From NCBI RefSeq assembly GCF_902809845.1, contig NZ_CADDWI010000008.1, positions 496,001 through 560,000 of the forward strand: a DNA stretch of 64,000 nucleotides. Direction: 5' to 3'. Made by a program: the position numbers and the translations under genes. Positions 1 to 8,102 of this stretch are shown piece by piece (positions within the stretch are counted from its first letter, which is position 1; each line of letters begins with the position of its first letter). The notes beneath the pieces are model-generated. The model saw nothing but the letters and a program-made list of their open reading frames with translations. It did not search any database and was not told the DNA's origin. Origin of the DNA: Chelativorans sp. Marseille-P2723. Lineage in GTDB: Bacteria > Pseudomonadota > Alphaproteobacteria > Rhizobiales > Rhizobiaceae.

Positions 1-382
1 CCGGAGCATTTGCCGCGGCGTCTACCTTCTCGTCGACAATCGGATCGATCCGGAAGAGGCGGTTTGACACATCGCCGGAAGCGGCCATTGCCAGAAACTG
101 CATTGCCAATCCCGAGTTCTTTCCGGTAGGTGTTCGCTTCGCAGCCTCCGTCAAAGCGAGCAACCCATTCTCTCTCCATGCTAGCAAAGCAGCGGCAGCC
201 GGGCCCTTGACCTCCATGTTGAAGGTAATGCCATCGTACATGTCCTCGTAGAGACGGCACACGGACGTCAACGCTTCCAACCCTCCGTCCAGGACACACT
301 CCCTCAGGAGCGTGGCGAGCCCATCGCGGCTCAATGGGCCGGAGATGAATTCTTCCGCCCTTTGCCTGAAGTTACTCGACAT
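1..382 (-). CDS. hypothetical protein, C-terminus beyond window edge
   Basis: An open reading frame runs from an ATG at 382 leftwards to the window edge without a stop, giving about 127 visible residues (begins MSSNFRQRAEEF). A ribosome binding site (AAGGTG) lies about 6 bases upstream of the ATG, which supports this start. The visible part looks soluble and helix-rich, with an Ala/Leu-rich stretch and no signal peptide or membrane segment. I do not recognise the family and propose no function. It diverges from the thymidylate-synthase-like gene across about 470 bases. It sits at the outer edge of the defence-type island, so it may belong to a neighbouring accessory operon that lies outside the window. 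Confidence 0.6.
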   Translation of the reverse strand, partial: MSSNFRQRAEEFISGPLSRDGLATLLRECVLDGGLEALTSVCRLYEDMYDGITFNMEVKGPAAAALLAWRENGLLALTEAAKRTPTGKNSGLAMQFLAMAASGDVSNRLFRIDPIVDEKVDAAANAP

Positions 383-851
383 CGCTATCACCTTAAAGTG
401 AGGCTTATAACCGACGGGGCCTACCGCCACGCCAGGCACTGGAAGTAGAACATTACGAGCAATTGTCTGGTACCGCGTGGTTTGTTACGCCCGACAAGTC
501 GCGGACAGATACATATAGATATTTCTTTGTCCACAACGCGCCCTCAGGTCAGCGCGCTCGGGCAACTCGGAAGCGGACGTTTCTTCGGAGAGGACCCAAT
601 ACCAGAACAGGCGGAAATCCGACTTTGATTACTATCTTCAGTTGATAACCTTCGCCTCCTGGAAGCGGATACTCAGTGCGAAAATAGGTGCCCCGCGCGC
701 CCTGCCGTAAGAGGCTTGTCCAAGCCATATCGTAGCCTGACAATCCCGACCGCTTGGCTTGTAGAGCGACTGCTGGTTGCACCGATTAATACGGAAGGCC
801 GACGACTGAATGAGTTTTTCGAATCAAACCTATCGGCTAAATTGCTGAGTT
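383..851. other. 470-bp divergent intergenic region, no gene seen
   Basis: This stretch separates the leftward hypothetical gene from the rightward TS-like gene, so it should hold both promoters. The sequence GTTATAAGCC, read leftwards about 30 bases before the left gene, could be a -10 element. The short reading frames inside have no ribosome binding site and no recognisable content. No repeat or RNA gene was noticed. Confidence 0.4.
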
Positions 852-1883
852 ATGATGATAGAAGGGCGGTACTTGGATGAAATAATGCGAAAGCTCTACA
901 GCGAGCTTTCGAAGAGCACTGACACGTTCGAAGCGAGCAAAGGAAAAGGACAAGATCTTCTAGGGCAAAAGATTTTGCTTAAAGACCCTCGCGCCCGAAT
1001 CAGCGCCACCGCAACACGCGGAAGACTCATTTCAGCGCTGGCGGAATTTTGCTGGTATATGGCTGGGAGTGCCGACCTAGATTTCATTCGCTTCTATTTG
1101 CCCGATTATCCTCCCGAAGGAGCCAAAGGGTCGCTTGAAGAAGCCTATGGACCTCGCCTTATTGGCACAGGTGAATTTGGCCGCTCATTCGACCAGATTA
1201 ACAGAGTGATCGACCGGCTACGGCGAAAATCTGACACGCGCCGCGCGGTGATTTCCATTCTTGAGCCAAGCGATCTTGAACCGGGGAAAGAGGAAGCCCC
1301 CTGCACCATAGCCCTGCAATTTATTCGCAGACGTGAACGCTTGCATCTCGTTGCGATGATGCGATCCAATGACGCCTATCTGGGCTTTCCCCATGACGTG
1401 TTCTGTTTCACGATGATCCAAGAGCTTGTTGCCCGTTCCCTCGGTATCCAGGTCGGCGAATATCATCATTTCGCGACGAGTTTGCATCTCTATGAGCGTG
1501 ACCAGGACAAGGTTTCCGCCTATCTCGATGAAGGATTCCAAAGTCCTACATTCGCGATGCCAAAAATGCCTTCCGGCTGTCAGCTCGCCAACCTTCAGGC
1601 TTTTCTCGATATCGAACAGTCGATCAGAAGCGGCAAGACCACAGCGGCGGCGCAGATAAAGCTGCCAGAATACTGGCGTGATTTGGCACTTGTACTCCTT
1701 CGCCTCGCGGATTCAAGATTTAGAAGGGGGCAGAAGACGCTTGAGGATAACTTCTCGAATATAAATAATAATTTTTACAGAAACTTCTTTATTAAGCGTC
1801 CAAAAAAGTTGCCGAAAGCGCCAGCACCCGTAATGATTCAAGACAAACTCGATTTAGGTGATGATGATGGCGTTAAGAATTAA
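852..1883 (+). CDS. thymidylate-synthase-like pyrimidine nucleotide C5-modifying enzyme (Asn to Asp at base-recognition site)
   Basis: This 343-residue protein belongs to the thymidylate synthase superfamily. Residues known from E. coli ThyA align without gaps: Cys146 with C151 (motif APCT), Arg166 with R171, Asp169 with D174, Asn177 with D182 (motif LGFPHD), His207 with H212 and Tyr209 with Y214. Glu58 probably corresponds to E65. Asn177 recognises uracil in ThyA, and Asp at that place is the known hallmark of dCMP hydroxymethylases. The sequence therefore suggests a cytidylate substrate rather than dUMP, or an altered reaction; this is inference. The loop holding ThyA Trp80 is shortened. 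The C-terminus from about residue 230 is divergent and longer than in ThyA, ending in a basic tail. The next gene overlaps it by about 20 bases, implying translational coupling. The DNA is AT-richer than the core genes. No clear ribosome binding site precedes either ATG (852 or 855). Confidence 0.85.
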   Translation: MMIEGRYLDEIMRKLYSELSKSTDTFEASKGKGQDLLGQKILLKDPRARISATATRGRLISALAEFCWYMAGSADLDFIRFYLPDYPPEGAKGSLEEAYGPRLIGTGEFGRSFDQINRVIDRLRRKSDTRRAVISILEPSDLEPGKEEAPCTIALQFIRRRERLHLVAMMRSNDAYLGFPHDVFCFTMIQELVARSLGIQVGEYHHFATSLHLYERDQDKVSAYLDEGFQSPTFAMPKMPSGCQLANLQAFLDIEQSIRSGKTTAAAQIKLPEYWRDLALVLLRLADSRFRRGQKTLEDNFSNINNNFYRNFFIKRPKKLPKAPAPVMIQDKLDLGDDDGVKN

Positions 1884-2799
1884 GGACCAACAAAAGTCCG
1901 ACGAAATTTCCGATTTGCTAGATAATTTTCCCAATGCCCAATTCCCGTTCGTGGGTCTGAATAGCCCTGAGCGCAAATCGGTTTTGGTTGCGCAACTTGT
2001 CGACAGCATCCGCCGGATCGAGTATCTTCGTATAACGTCGATCAGAGCCGGGTCAGCTAGTCTTTATACTCCTTATTCAGGGAGCTTCCAGCCTCTTGGC
2101 GGTGCGGCCGCGTTGCATAAGACGGGACGAACAGACGATGCCTATTGGTTGGTCTACCTGGCGACCCACTTCGGGAAGCACAAGACCGATGGCTGGAATC
2201 TGACCGAGGACTTCTATGGCCGGTTCGGGCAGGGCGGCGTCTGGGATTGGGCCTCAGCGAGCCAAGACCCTATGGCAATTTCAAATTGGCTACAGGCGAA
2301 CTACCCTCATGTCACCAGCGCCGGACGTTCCCGGCGTTTTGGCAATCACCGCAAGTTTGAAACTCTAAAACCGGGCCCCAAGGGCACCGGTCATGCCGTT
2401 GCAACCTACATTCAGTGGATTGCTGCGTATGGCTCCCATCAGGCATTGATTGGCGATGTGCAGAAGCGGGTCGGCCAAAATCCAAAAGATGTTTTCGCAT
2501 GTCTCCATGGCGAACTCGATCAGGTTGCCAAGCTTGGCAGGCTAGGCAAGTTCGACCTTCTGTGCAATCTCAGTAATCTGCTGATCGCTCCGATCCTTCC
2601 CGACAAAGCTTACATCGCTCAATCGACCGGTCCGAAAGCGGGGGCGCGTCTGCTGTTCGGCAATGGCCTGAGTGTCGCGCAACTCGAAACCGCATGTGTG
2701 GAATTGGCCGAGCATATGGATGTCAGCCCGCAGGCAATCGAAGATGCGCTGTGCAACTGGCAAAAAAGCCCGGCGGACTACATTTATTTCCGGGGCTAG
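1864..2799 (+). CDS. alpha-glutamyl/putrescinyl-thymine pyrophosphorylase-like protein (clade 3 type)
   Basis: This protein is about 311 residues. Triplets that could serve as starts occur in tandem at 1858 (GTG), 1861, 1864 and 1867 (ATG). An AGGTG motif at about 1856-1860 favours one of the later ATGs. From memory it matches the bacterial 'alpha-glutamyl/putrescinyl thymine pyrophosphorylase clade 3' family, a branch of the helix-hairpin-helix DNA glycosylase fold. The shared features are an early LVDSIRRIEY motif, a WLVYLATHFGKH segment followed by YGRFGQGGVWDW, a RRFGNHRKFETL motif with a nearby GTGHAVATYIQW helix, and a late STGPKAGARLLFG segment. Phage relatives are proposed to attach side chains to activated 5-hydroxymethyl-pyrimidines in DNA. 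Here it overlaps a TS-like gene, the association expected for a base hypermodification or repair pair. I could not identify catalytic residues with confidence. Its 3' end overlaps the convergent ImmA gene by four bases. Confidence 0.7.
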   Translation: MMALRIKDQQKSDEISDLLDNFPNAQFPFVGLNSPERKSVLVAQLVDSIRRIEYLRITSIRAGSASLYTPYSGSFQPLGGAAALHKTGRTDDAYWLVYLATHFGKHKTDGWNLTEDFYGRFGQGGVWDWASASQDPMAISNWLQANYPHVTSAGRSRRFGNHRKFETLKPGPKGTGHAVATYIQWIAAYGSHQALIGDVQKRVGQNPKDVFACLHGELDQVAKLGRLGKFDLLCNLSNLLIAPILPDKAYIAQSTGPKAGARLLFGNGLSVAQLETACVELAEHMDVSPQAIEDALCNWQKSPADYIYFRG

Positions 2800-3887
2800 T
2801 TTGTCCAGCGGAAGCGACGTTTGAGACGTTGCATCTGGTTAAATCCTATGATGCCCTCATGCTGGAGTTGACCTACTATCAAGCCCGGCGCTACGCCGAC
2901 CTTCTTTGCAAATTCGATAATCGGAAATCGTGAACCACCGAGCGAGAGCAATTCTTCACGATACGATACTGGGACAATGACCTGGGCGGCGTACTCGTTC
3001 GCTTCCTGCTCGCACTGTTCTTCCGTTAGCTCAGTGTTCTCCAATATTGGCATTTTATCATAGTGGAGAAGCAGATGCGCGATCTCGTGGAACAGCGAGA
3101 ACCAGAATTGATCGTCGGACAAGTAGCGAAAACTGACCTGAATATGGGGCGTTCCATCTGCCAGAATCCGCACCGCACCGCTCGCAGAGCACCCCTTGGG
3201 AGCCCTGACAATTGCGAACTTTACCCCGGCTTCGGCAAGGGCCGCTTTGAGTTTCGGCAAGAATAGCTCCGGACTCTTGTACCATGTCAGTCTTCGGAAT
3301 TGAGGAATCTGGCTTTCGAGCGCTTTCGGCGACCAGTCCGATACCTTGTCATTTTGGGTCTCTATTTCGCCTTGGCGGAGCCAGGCCGTCGTTGAAACTT
3401 CGCAAGATGCATATGCTGTCGACCGTCGATAGGCTGCTTGTTGAAATGCATTCTCATATCGCCCTTGCCACTGCGCGAGCGATGAAACACCGAAAAAATT
3501 CAGGCATTCTGCGATCTGATCGCCCCTGGATCGAGGAGTCTCGATCCATCCGAATTTCTGCATATCACTTAGCGGGAGCCCGCCAATCAGGTCATCTAAA
3601 CTGCTGACCCTAACATTCTCTGGTTCCGTCAAGCTTGCCCGGTAATCGTGTTCCCGTGCCATCCAAAAGTTTTCTGAAGCGCCGATGGCCCGCGCTAGGC
3701 GGCGCGCTAAATCCACATCGATAGCACGCGAACCGTCCAGGATTTTCTGTGCCACAGCCGCACTATGTCCGATTATGTGGGCAAACTGTTCGACTGTTAG
3801 CTCGCGTTCTTCGAGGATGCTTACGATGGTGTGTCCCGGCGGGGACACCCAGTCCGGTTTCTCAACGGTTCCATCATTTAACATCAT
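2796..3887 (-). CDS. HTH (XRE/HigA-like) and ImmA/IrrE zinc metallopeptidase fusion, antitoxin-type regulator
   Basis: This 363-residue protein has two parts. Residues about 18-75 form a HigA/XRE-type helix-turn-helix (segments LTVEQFAHIIGHS and DLARRLARAIGA). Residues about 200-330 form an ImmA/IrrE (COG2856) peptidase domain with the zinc motif HEIAH at 267-271 and a likely third ligand in the EQEANEYAA helix near residue 296. Such fusions usually repress their own operon and can cleave or sense a partner regulator. The upstream gene on the same strand encodes a HigB-like protein and overlaps the start of this gene by 14 bases, so the two form a toxin-antitoxin type operon with this as the DNA-binding partner. 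It is convergent with the pyrophosphorylase-like gene. All key metal ligands look intact. Confidence 0.85.
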   Translation of the reverse strand: MMLNDGTVEKPDWVSPPGHTIVSILEERELTVEQFAHIIGHSAAVAQKILDGSRAIDVDLARRLARAIGASENFWMAREHDYRASLTEPENVRVSSLDDLIGGLPLSDMQKFGWIETPRSRGDQIAECLNFFGVSSLAQWQGRYENAFQQAAYRRSTAYASCEVSTTAWLRQGEIETQNDKVSDWSPKALESQIPQFRRLTWYKSPELFLPKLKAALAEAGVKFAIVRAPKGCSASGAVRILADGTPHIQVSFRYLSDDQFWFSLFHEIAHLLLHYDKMPILENTELTEEQCEQEANEYAAQVIVPVSYREELLSLGGSRFPIIEFAKKVGVAPGLIVGQLQHEGIIGFNQMQRLKRRFRWTN

Positions 3888-4206
3888 TGATCCCCATCAG
3901 CTTAACCCGTCCGACCGTTGACCAATCGTACAGGCTGCCGTCATCCGCAACTGGATAATTGGGAGCCATCACGATTGAAAGGAGATTCGGGACTATTAGA
4001 GTGCACAGGTTTCCATCGACGGATACCTGCCCGACCAGCAGCTCAAATATATTGCTTGCCGCTTGAATATCAGAATGCCGCGCCTGTAAAGAAATAGCCG
4101 CCTCCTCTCCCAAATATTCTATCGCAGTGGAAGCATGAAAACAAATATCCCGTATAAGCTCTGAATTATATGAAATCAGCAAATAACCCTCACATTTTTG
4201 CTTCAA
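3874..4206 (-). CDS. HigB/RelE-like toxin candidate
   Basis: This is a 110-residue frame from a TTG at 4206. A second in-frame TTG at 4182 follows a GAGGG motif and gives an N-terminus (LLISYNSELIRDIC) that better fits the family. Content resembles the small RelE/HigB-fold proteins, often misnamed 'killer suppression protein HigA', that precede HTH-ImmA/IrrE genes. Shared features are an early beta strand, an E-L-I-R-D-I-C helix, an alpha segment LGEEAAISLQARHSDIQAASN and a final DWSTVGRVKLMGI strand. Proteins of this fold act as ribosome-dependent mRNA endonucleases, but activity here is inference. The segment is AT-rich compared with the core genome. The 14-base overlap with the ImmA gene indicates coupled translation. 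Confidence 0.65.
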   Translation of the reverse strand: MKQKCEGYLLISYNSELIRDICFHASTAIEYLGEEAAISLQARHSDIQAASNIFELLVGQVSVDGNLCTLIVPNLLSIVMAPNYPVADDGSLYDWSTVGRVKLMGINDVK

Positions 4207-4644
4207 TAATCTTAGTTTGGTGGTTGGTCCAGGGTCAGGACGATGCGTTTGAAGGGGAACTGGCGTTGGCTATTTTAAGAAAAGAATATCAAAAATTATG
4301 AACGAAATATTTGCGTCGAAGAAGGGTTATTTACGTTGGGACTGCGAATCCATCTTCTCGAGAGTGTGTGCACCTCTCTTGGGCGAATGTCTGCTTCGCC
4401 GACTTGGCACCCATAAGCGGCGAGTCAGCTCACGGCCCCGAACACGTCATTCGGCGATTAGCGTGGCGACGACCGCTTGGTCCGCTACCACGCCGTTCGT
4501 CTCATCCTCGCCGAACGGCAATTCTCCACCCGACCATGACGTAGAATGCTCCCTCATTCCGGAGCCGAGGTGAGCGCGCCGGTCGGCCCTGTCGCGGTCT
4601 TTGTTGCCGTTCGCAAATGGGGAACTCCGGTGCTAAATGGCCAA
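4207..4644. other. 440-bp intergenic region, partly AT-rich, no gene seen
   Basis: The first 120 bases are AT-rich and probably carry the promoter of the leftward toxin-antitoxin operon. The rest, about 4330-4640, is GC-rich with several short frames on both strands, none with a convincing start site or recognisable motif. It may be decayed coding sequence, but I cannot name a source. Confidence 0.35.
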
Positions 4645-5137
4645 ATGAAAATCCGAGCCGAGACACCGAGCGATTACGAAACCATATATCGTCTGACGAA
4701 GGCAGCTTTCGATCCGATGCCGTTCAGCGATGGGACCGAGGCCGATGCCATTACCGTTCTGCGGGAAGATGGAGACTTGACACTCTCCCTGGTCGCGACG
4801 GGTGATGCTGGGCTCCTCGGCCATATCGCGTTTTCGCCGGTCTTCGTCGACGGGCACCGTGATGGATGGTTCGGTTTGGGGCCGGTCTCCGTATGGCCGC
4901 ACCTTCAAAGAACCGGTATCGGTAGTGCCCTCGTGAAGGAAGGTCTCTCTCGGCTGCGGCAGATGAGGGCCGATGGCTGCGTGTTGATCGGCGATCCTCG
5001 CTACTTACAGCCGCTTCGGTTTCGGGTCGGGCAACGGGCTCGTGTATCGCGACCTTCCAAGCCAACTGGTTCAGTGGCTTGCGTTTGGTGAACGAAAGCC
5101 CTCCGGAGTATTGAAGTTCAGCCCGGGGCTTGAGTGA
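4645..5137 (+). pseudogene. GNAT N-acetyltransferase, frameshifted near C-terminus
   Basis: Translation from the ATG at 4645 (MKIRAETPSDYETIYRL) gives a normal GNAT acetyltransferase of the YhbS type: an N-terminal beta-alpha segment, a central LLGHIAFSPVFVDG strand and the acetyl-CoA-binding motif PHLQRTGIGSALVKEGL. After GDPRY the frame changes. Reading +1 from about 5005 restores the family ending (YSRFGFGSGNGLVYRDLP, then LVQWLAFGER) and stops at 5137. One extra T in the TT at 5005-5006 explains this. The unshifted frame ends at 5091 with an unrelated, arginine-rich tail. The site that normally closes the acetyltransferase fold is therefore lost unless the base is a sequencing error. The true acceptor is unknown. 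Confidence 0.8.
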
Positions 5138-5222
5138 TCGTCGGCCCGTGGACGCATTAACCCCAAAGGTGGTGGTAGATTGCAGTCAGCTACAGTGGGA
5201 GCCCAAACGAGGAGGATTTCCC

Positions 5223-5555
5223 ATGAGCTACGGGATGTCGGCGCGTGCTTATATCAAACGAGCAGAAAGCTGCTTGCAACAGAACGATCCAAAGTACCTT
5301 TTCTACGCCGCGTTCGAGTTGAGATGTGCAGTAGAAGCACGCATGCGAGAATATTTGGAGGCATGGGATCACGTCTCAAAGAAGCAAAAACAGGGATGGG
5401 AAATTGCTAAGCTAGGTTCCGCGACGAAGCGAGCGTTCAAGACCGACCGTGTGATGCGATGGCAGATGGAGGATGAGCGTGCAGGTGAAACGCTCGCAGG
5501 CCTCTACTACACGCCTGTAACCAAAAGGCTGCGCTGGTGTGGCTCATACAGATGA
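5223..5555 (+). CDS. small hypothetical protein, helical (HEPN-like appearance)
   Basis: The likely start is the ATG at 5223, preceded by a strong GAGGAGG ribosome binding site at about 5210-5216; longer forms lack one. The 110-residue product begins MSYGMSARAYIKRAESCL. Its first half is a pair of amphipathic helices (YIKRAESCLQQ, then FYAAFELRCAVEARMREYL), reminiscent of HEPN or four-helix bundles, but the catalytic RxxxxH motif of HEPN RNases is not seen. I do not recognise the family. The C-terminus (KRLRWCGSYR) ends abruptly, so truncation by frameshift is possible; a continuation in the third frame near 5540 cannot be confirmed. A perfect 9-bp inverted repeat follows 9 bases after the stop. 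Confidence 0.5.
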   Translation: MSYGMSARAYIKRAESCLQQNDPKYLFYAAFELRCAVEARMREYLEAWDHVSKKQKQGWEIAKLGSATKRAFKTDRVMRWQMEDERAGETLAGLYYTPVTKRLRWCGSYR

Positions 5556-5564
5556 GATAAACGA

Positions 5565-5585
5565 CCGCTTCGGGCTCCGAAGCGG
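5565..5585. terminator. hairpin downstream of small hypothetical gene
   Basis: CCGCTTCGG and CCGAAGCGG form a perfect 9-bp stem with a 3-base loop. No T-run follows, so it may end transcription only weakly or act as a 3' stabiliser. Confidence 0.4.
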
Positions 5586-5716
5586 CTGGATAGATCTCGA
5601 GCCACTACACCTATCGGCGGCCAAATCAATAATGGATTCGACATGGGCTTTCGGCTTTCGCAGGCTTCGCGAATTCTTCTATGGGCTCTCGCGCCACATC
5701 CGTAGTAACATCGGTT

Positions 5717-5740
5717 CTGGGACTCAGTCCCAGTTTGGTT
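5717..5740. terminator. inverted repeat with short T tract before the Phd-like gene
   Basis: CTGGGACT and AGTCCCAG are perfect inverted arms around a single base, followed by TTTGG. It can fold into a terminator-like hairpin and lies between the small hypothetical gene and the Phd-like gene. Confidence 0.35.
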
Positions 5741-5786
5741 GCTAGTTCAGAACGCGCGATCCTGCGAAGGCGTGTAAGGATTTCCT

Positions 5787-6014
5787 ATGGCAAAGAATCC
5801 ATCCAGGAGAGGCCTTGAGCAAAAGGATTCGAATTCTTGGATGGTCGAGGATGCCCGCGTGCATTTCGATGCTCTGCTTGCGGCGGCTTCCCAAAGGGGA
5901 CCGCAGCGAATTGTCGACGATGGCCGTGAGTTCACGGTCAGCTTGTCTCGTGCTACGGCGACGCCGATAGGTAACAAGTTGTTGTCGAAGGGCGGTCCAA
6001 TCGAAAACCATTAG
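5787..6014 (+). CDS. Phd/YefM-like antitoxin, orphan
   Basis: This 75-residue protein starts at an ATG preceded by an AAGGA ribosome binding site. Residues about 18-50 fit the Phd/YefM antitoxin pattern: W-M-V-E-D-A-R, a helix ending in F, then GPQRIVDDGREFTV. Phd proteins bind operator DNA through this N-terminal fold and neutralise a toxin with a flexible C-terminus. Here the C-terminus is short and polar. No toxin gene is visible on either side: upstream is the hairpin region, and downstream are 137 bases without a credible frame before the 3' end of the convergent methyltransferase gene. It may be a relic, or may neutralise a toxin elsewhere. Confidence 0.65.
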   Translation: MAKNPSRRGLEQKDSNSWMVEDARVHFDALLAAASQRGPQRIVDDGREFTVSLSRATATPIGNKLLSKGGPIENH

Positions 6015-6151
6015 CCTCTATCGACCGTGACGGTCTGACGGGGGAAGCCATCTTGATGGATAATTGGCGCATTCTGCTTCGCATGGTCCCAGCGAGTACG
6101 TACCCCAGGGTGCAGAGATCATGATCCTTGGCGTCAACCAGCGGTCCTGCG

Positions 6152-7810
6152 CTATGTTTCCGGAAGCTGAGACTGACGCAGAAACGTTTTCGGCAACGGC
6201 TTTTCATCTTCCTGCAGGCTCTCGACCATCTGCTCGTATTGGACGTTCGGGTCCAGCATTGCCGCAAAAGCACCACGAGCGTACATCAGATCGTCGTCAG
6301 GAAAGAGTTCGGCGCGCACGTAAGTTTGAAACAGCTCGAACTCCGCGAGGTTCACCAGTGCCTTGCGCAGTTGTGACCTCCTTACGATGGACATCCTATT
6401 TGCCGCTGTCGCTGGCAGAGAGTTAAAGGCCCTCAGCTCTTCTTCTGCGCTTCCGAGTTTCCGCACGTGCACAAGCTTTTTGGCGGCGCGGAGGTCCGAA
6501 AGTTCCTGACTGATGTCTTTGCCCCGTAATCCCTTGGCAGTTTCAAGCCAACGTTTGTACCTTTTGAGTTCGACAGCTTTCATCCTCCACTCGGCTTCCG
6601 CAATCGCCTTGGGTTCGATTGGATTGGCCGGAACCATTCTTCTGGCATGGTCGACAATCGCGCGTCCTATCGCCTGGGCCAGCGGTGGAGGAACGGAATT
6701 CGCCAGCATCTGCTGCCGGCTGCCGCCGACTGGAGCAGCCTCGGTTTCGGACAAGCCCCCGTCTTCTGGCGAGGGGAGCTTCCAATCCCACCACTCAGGG
6801 TATCCCGTGAGGCGCGAGAACTGATGAAACGTCAGCTGCTGCAGCTTCCTGAGATCGACAGGATCACCAACGGTCGGCCGATAATTCTTCGACAGCCGGT
6901 CAGTCGATGTACGGATAAGGGTAGGGGAGGGCCTGTCGGTTCTCTGAATCGCTCCTGAGGCCGCGCCTCCGGGTGAACGGTAGTAAAAGCGTGTGTTCGG
7001 GTCTCGCTCTGATAAGCATTTCAGATCGCGCTTGCGCAACCGATAACTCTTGTATTCGGAACTATCCTTTGACACCAGGTCTGAACATTCTGGGTCCAGG
7101 GCAAAATCTTCAAACTGGGTTCCAAAGTCGTTGCCCAACAGATCCGCGACCGTCATGGGTTCACGAGATTTGTACTGGTTCAAGTATGCGTGGAGCCACC
7201 CGTCTGTCTCGTCTAAGCACCCGGCCAAGATGAGACGCTCTCGGTTCTGTGGAGTGCCGAAATAGGAAGCGTTCAATACAGTTTCAGTGAGACCATACCC
7301 GCCACGCTCAAAAATCGCACGTGCTCGTCGGTAGACCTCGGAGTTACGAAGTCCCTTTACGTTCTCCATGACAAAGTATCTCGGGCGTGCAGCGGCCACG
7401 AGAATAGCGAAGGCTTCCGTCAGGCTCGAAAGCGGACTCTTATCACCTTCTCCTTTTCCTGCCGCCGAAAACGGTTGGCAAGGTGGGCCACCGAAGATGA
7501 TGTCCGGACGGTCCAATGCGATTTCAGGAGCGATATCGATCACCGCCAGAAGATCGGCTACATGATGTGGAAGATGGCTTTTATGTATACGGCCGCGTTG
7601 CGACTTTCCTCCAGCCTTGGCGATCGACTGCTTCACTGGCGGGCGAAACAATCGTATTGGGTTCTTCACGTCCTTTATATTTGCCCGGTGGATGTCGATA
7701 ACCGCTGGGTCGTGATCCAAGGAACGGATGATTTTCACGCCTGCAGATTGCATGCCATAGGCGAATCCGCCTGAGCCGCAGAAAAGGTCGATTCCTCTCA
7801 ATGCCAGCAT
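6152..7810 (-). CDS. C5-cytosine DNA methyltransferase (Dcm family) with C-terminal extension
   Basis: This 552-residue protein methylates cytosine at C5 in double-stranded DNA using S-adenosylmethionine. Motif I is DLFCGSGGF (8-16), motif IV is GGPPCQPFS with catalytic C111, motif VI is ENV (149-151), motif VIII is QNRER (188-192), and the motif X region has QMLANSVPPPLA near 370. The target-recognition region lies between about 200 and 340. Residues after about 400 form an extra helical, charged region not present in simple Dcm enzymes, possibly for specificity or partner binding. The gene diverges from the DUF4011-helicase-nuclease gene across about 290 bases, suggesting a paired modification and restriction role. 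The recognition sequence cannot be read from the protein. Confidence 0.93.
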   Translation of the reverse strand: MLALRGIDLFCGSGGFAYGMQSAGVKIIRSLDHDPAVIDIHRANIKDVKNPIRLFRPPVKQSIAKAGGKSQRGRIHKSHLPHHVADLLAVIDIAPEIALDRPDIIFGGPPCQPFSAAGKGEGDKSPLSSLTEAFAILVAAARPRYFVMENVKGLRNSEVYRRARAIFERGGYGLTETVLNASYFGTPQNRERLILAGCLDETDGWLHAYLNQYKSREPMTVADLLGNDFGTQFEDFALDPECSDLVSKDSSEYKSYRLRKRDLKCLSERDPNTRFYYRSPGGAASGAIQRTDRPSPTLIRTSTDRLSKNYRPTVGDPVDLRKLQQLTFHQFSRLTGYPEWWDWKLPSPEDGGLSETEAAPVGGSRQQMLANSVPPPLAQAIGRAIVDHARRMVPANPIEPKAIAEAEWRMKAVELKRYKRWLETAKGLRGKDISQELSDLRAAKKLVHVRKLGSAEEELRAFNSLPATAANRMSIVRRSQLRKALVNLAEFELFQTYVRAELFPDDDLMYARGAFAAMLDPNVQYEQMVESLQEDEKPLPKTFLRQSQLPET

Positions 7811-8102
7811 TCCAAGCCCCTGTTTCCCCGCTTGGGAAATTGGCTACGGAAAGTTGATGGCTCGTTAATCCGTACTCCTGGCAAGACCGGACGGGTTCTC
7901 AGTCGCCGGTATCCGGATGCGATATGGGCATTCCCGCCGGGCAGCGGGATTCTGCGATTCCCTCTGCTTCTGGATTGCATCGCTGAAGGCTGCCGCCAGA
8001 GTGAAGGAGTGCGAGACTCCTTGACCATGAGAACCAGACCGGCATTGCATCGATCGCTGCTGCCGTTAAAGTTTAGGCGGAACTCTGGGGCAGGGGGACT
8101 TT

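Noticed and set aside
4298-4573. A 91-codon frame in the gap before the GNAT pseudogene
   Set aside because: No ribosome binding site, arginine/serine-rich low-information product, overlapping alternative frames of equal length.
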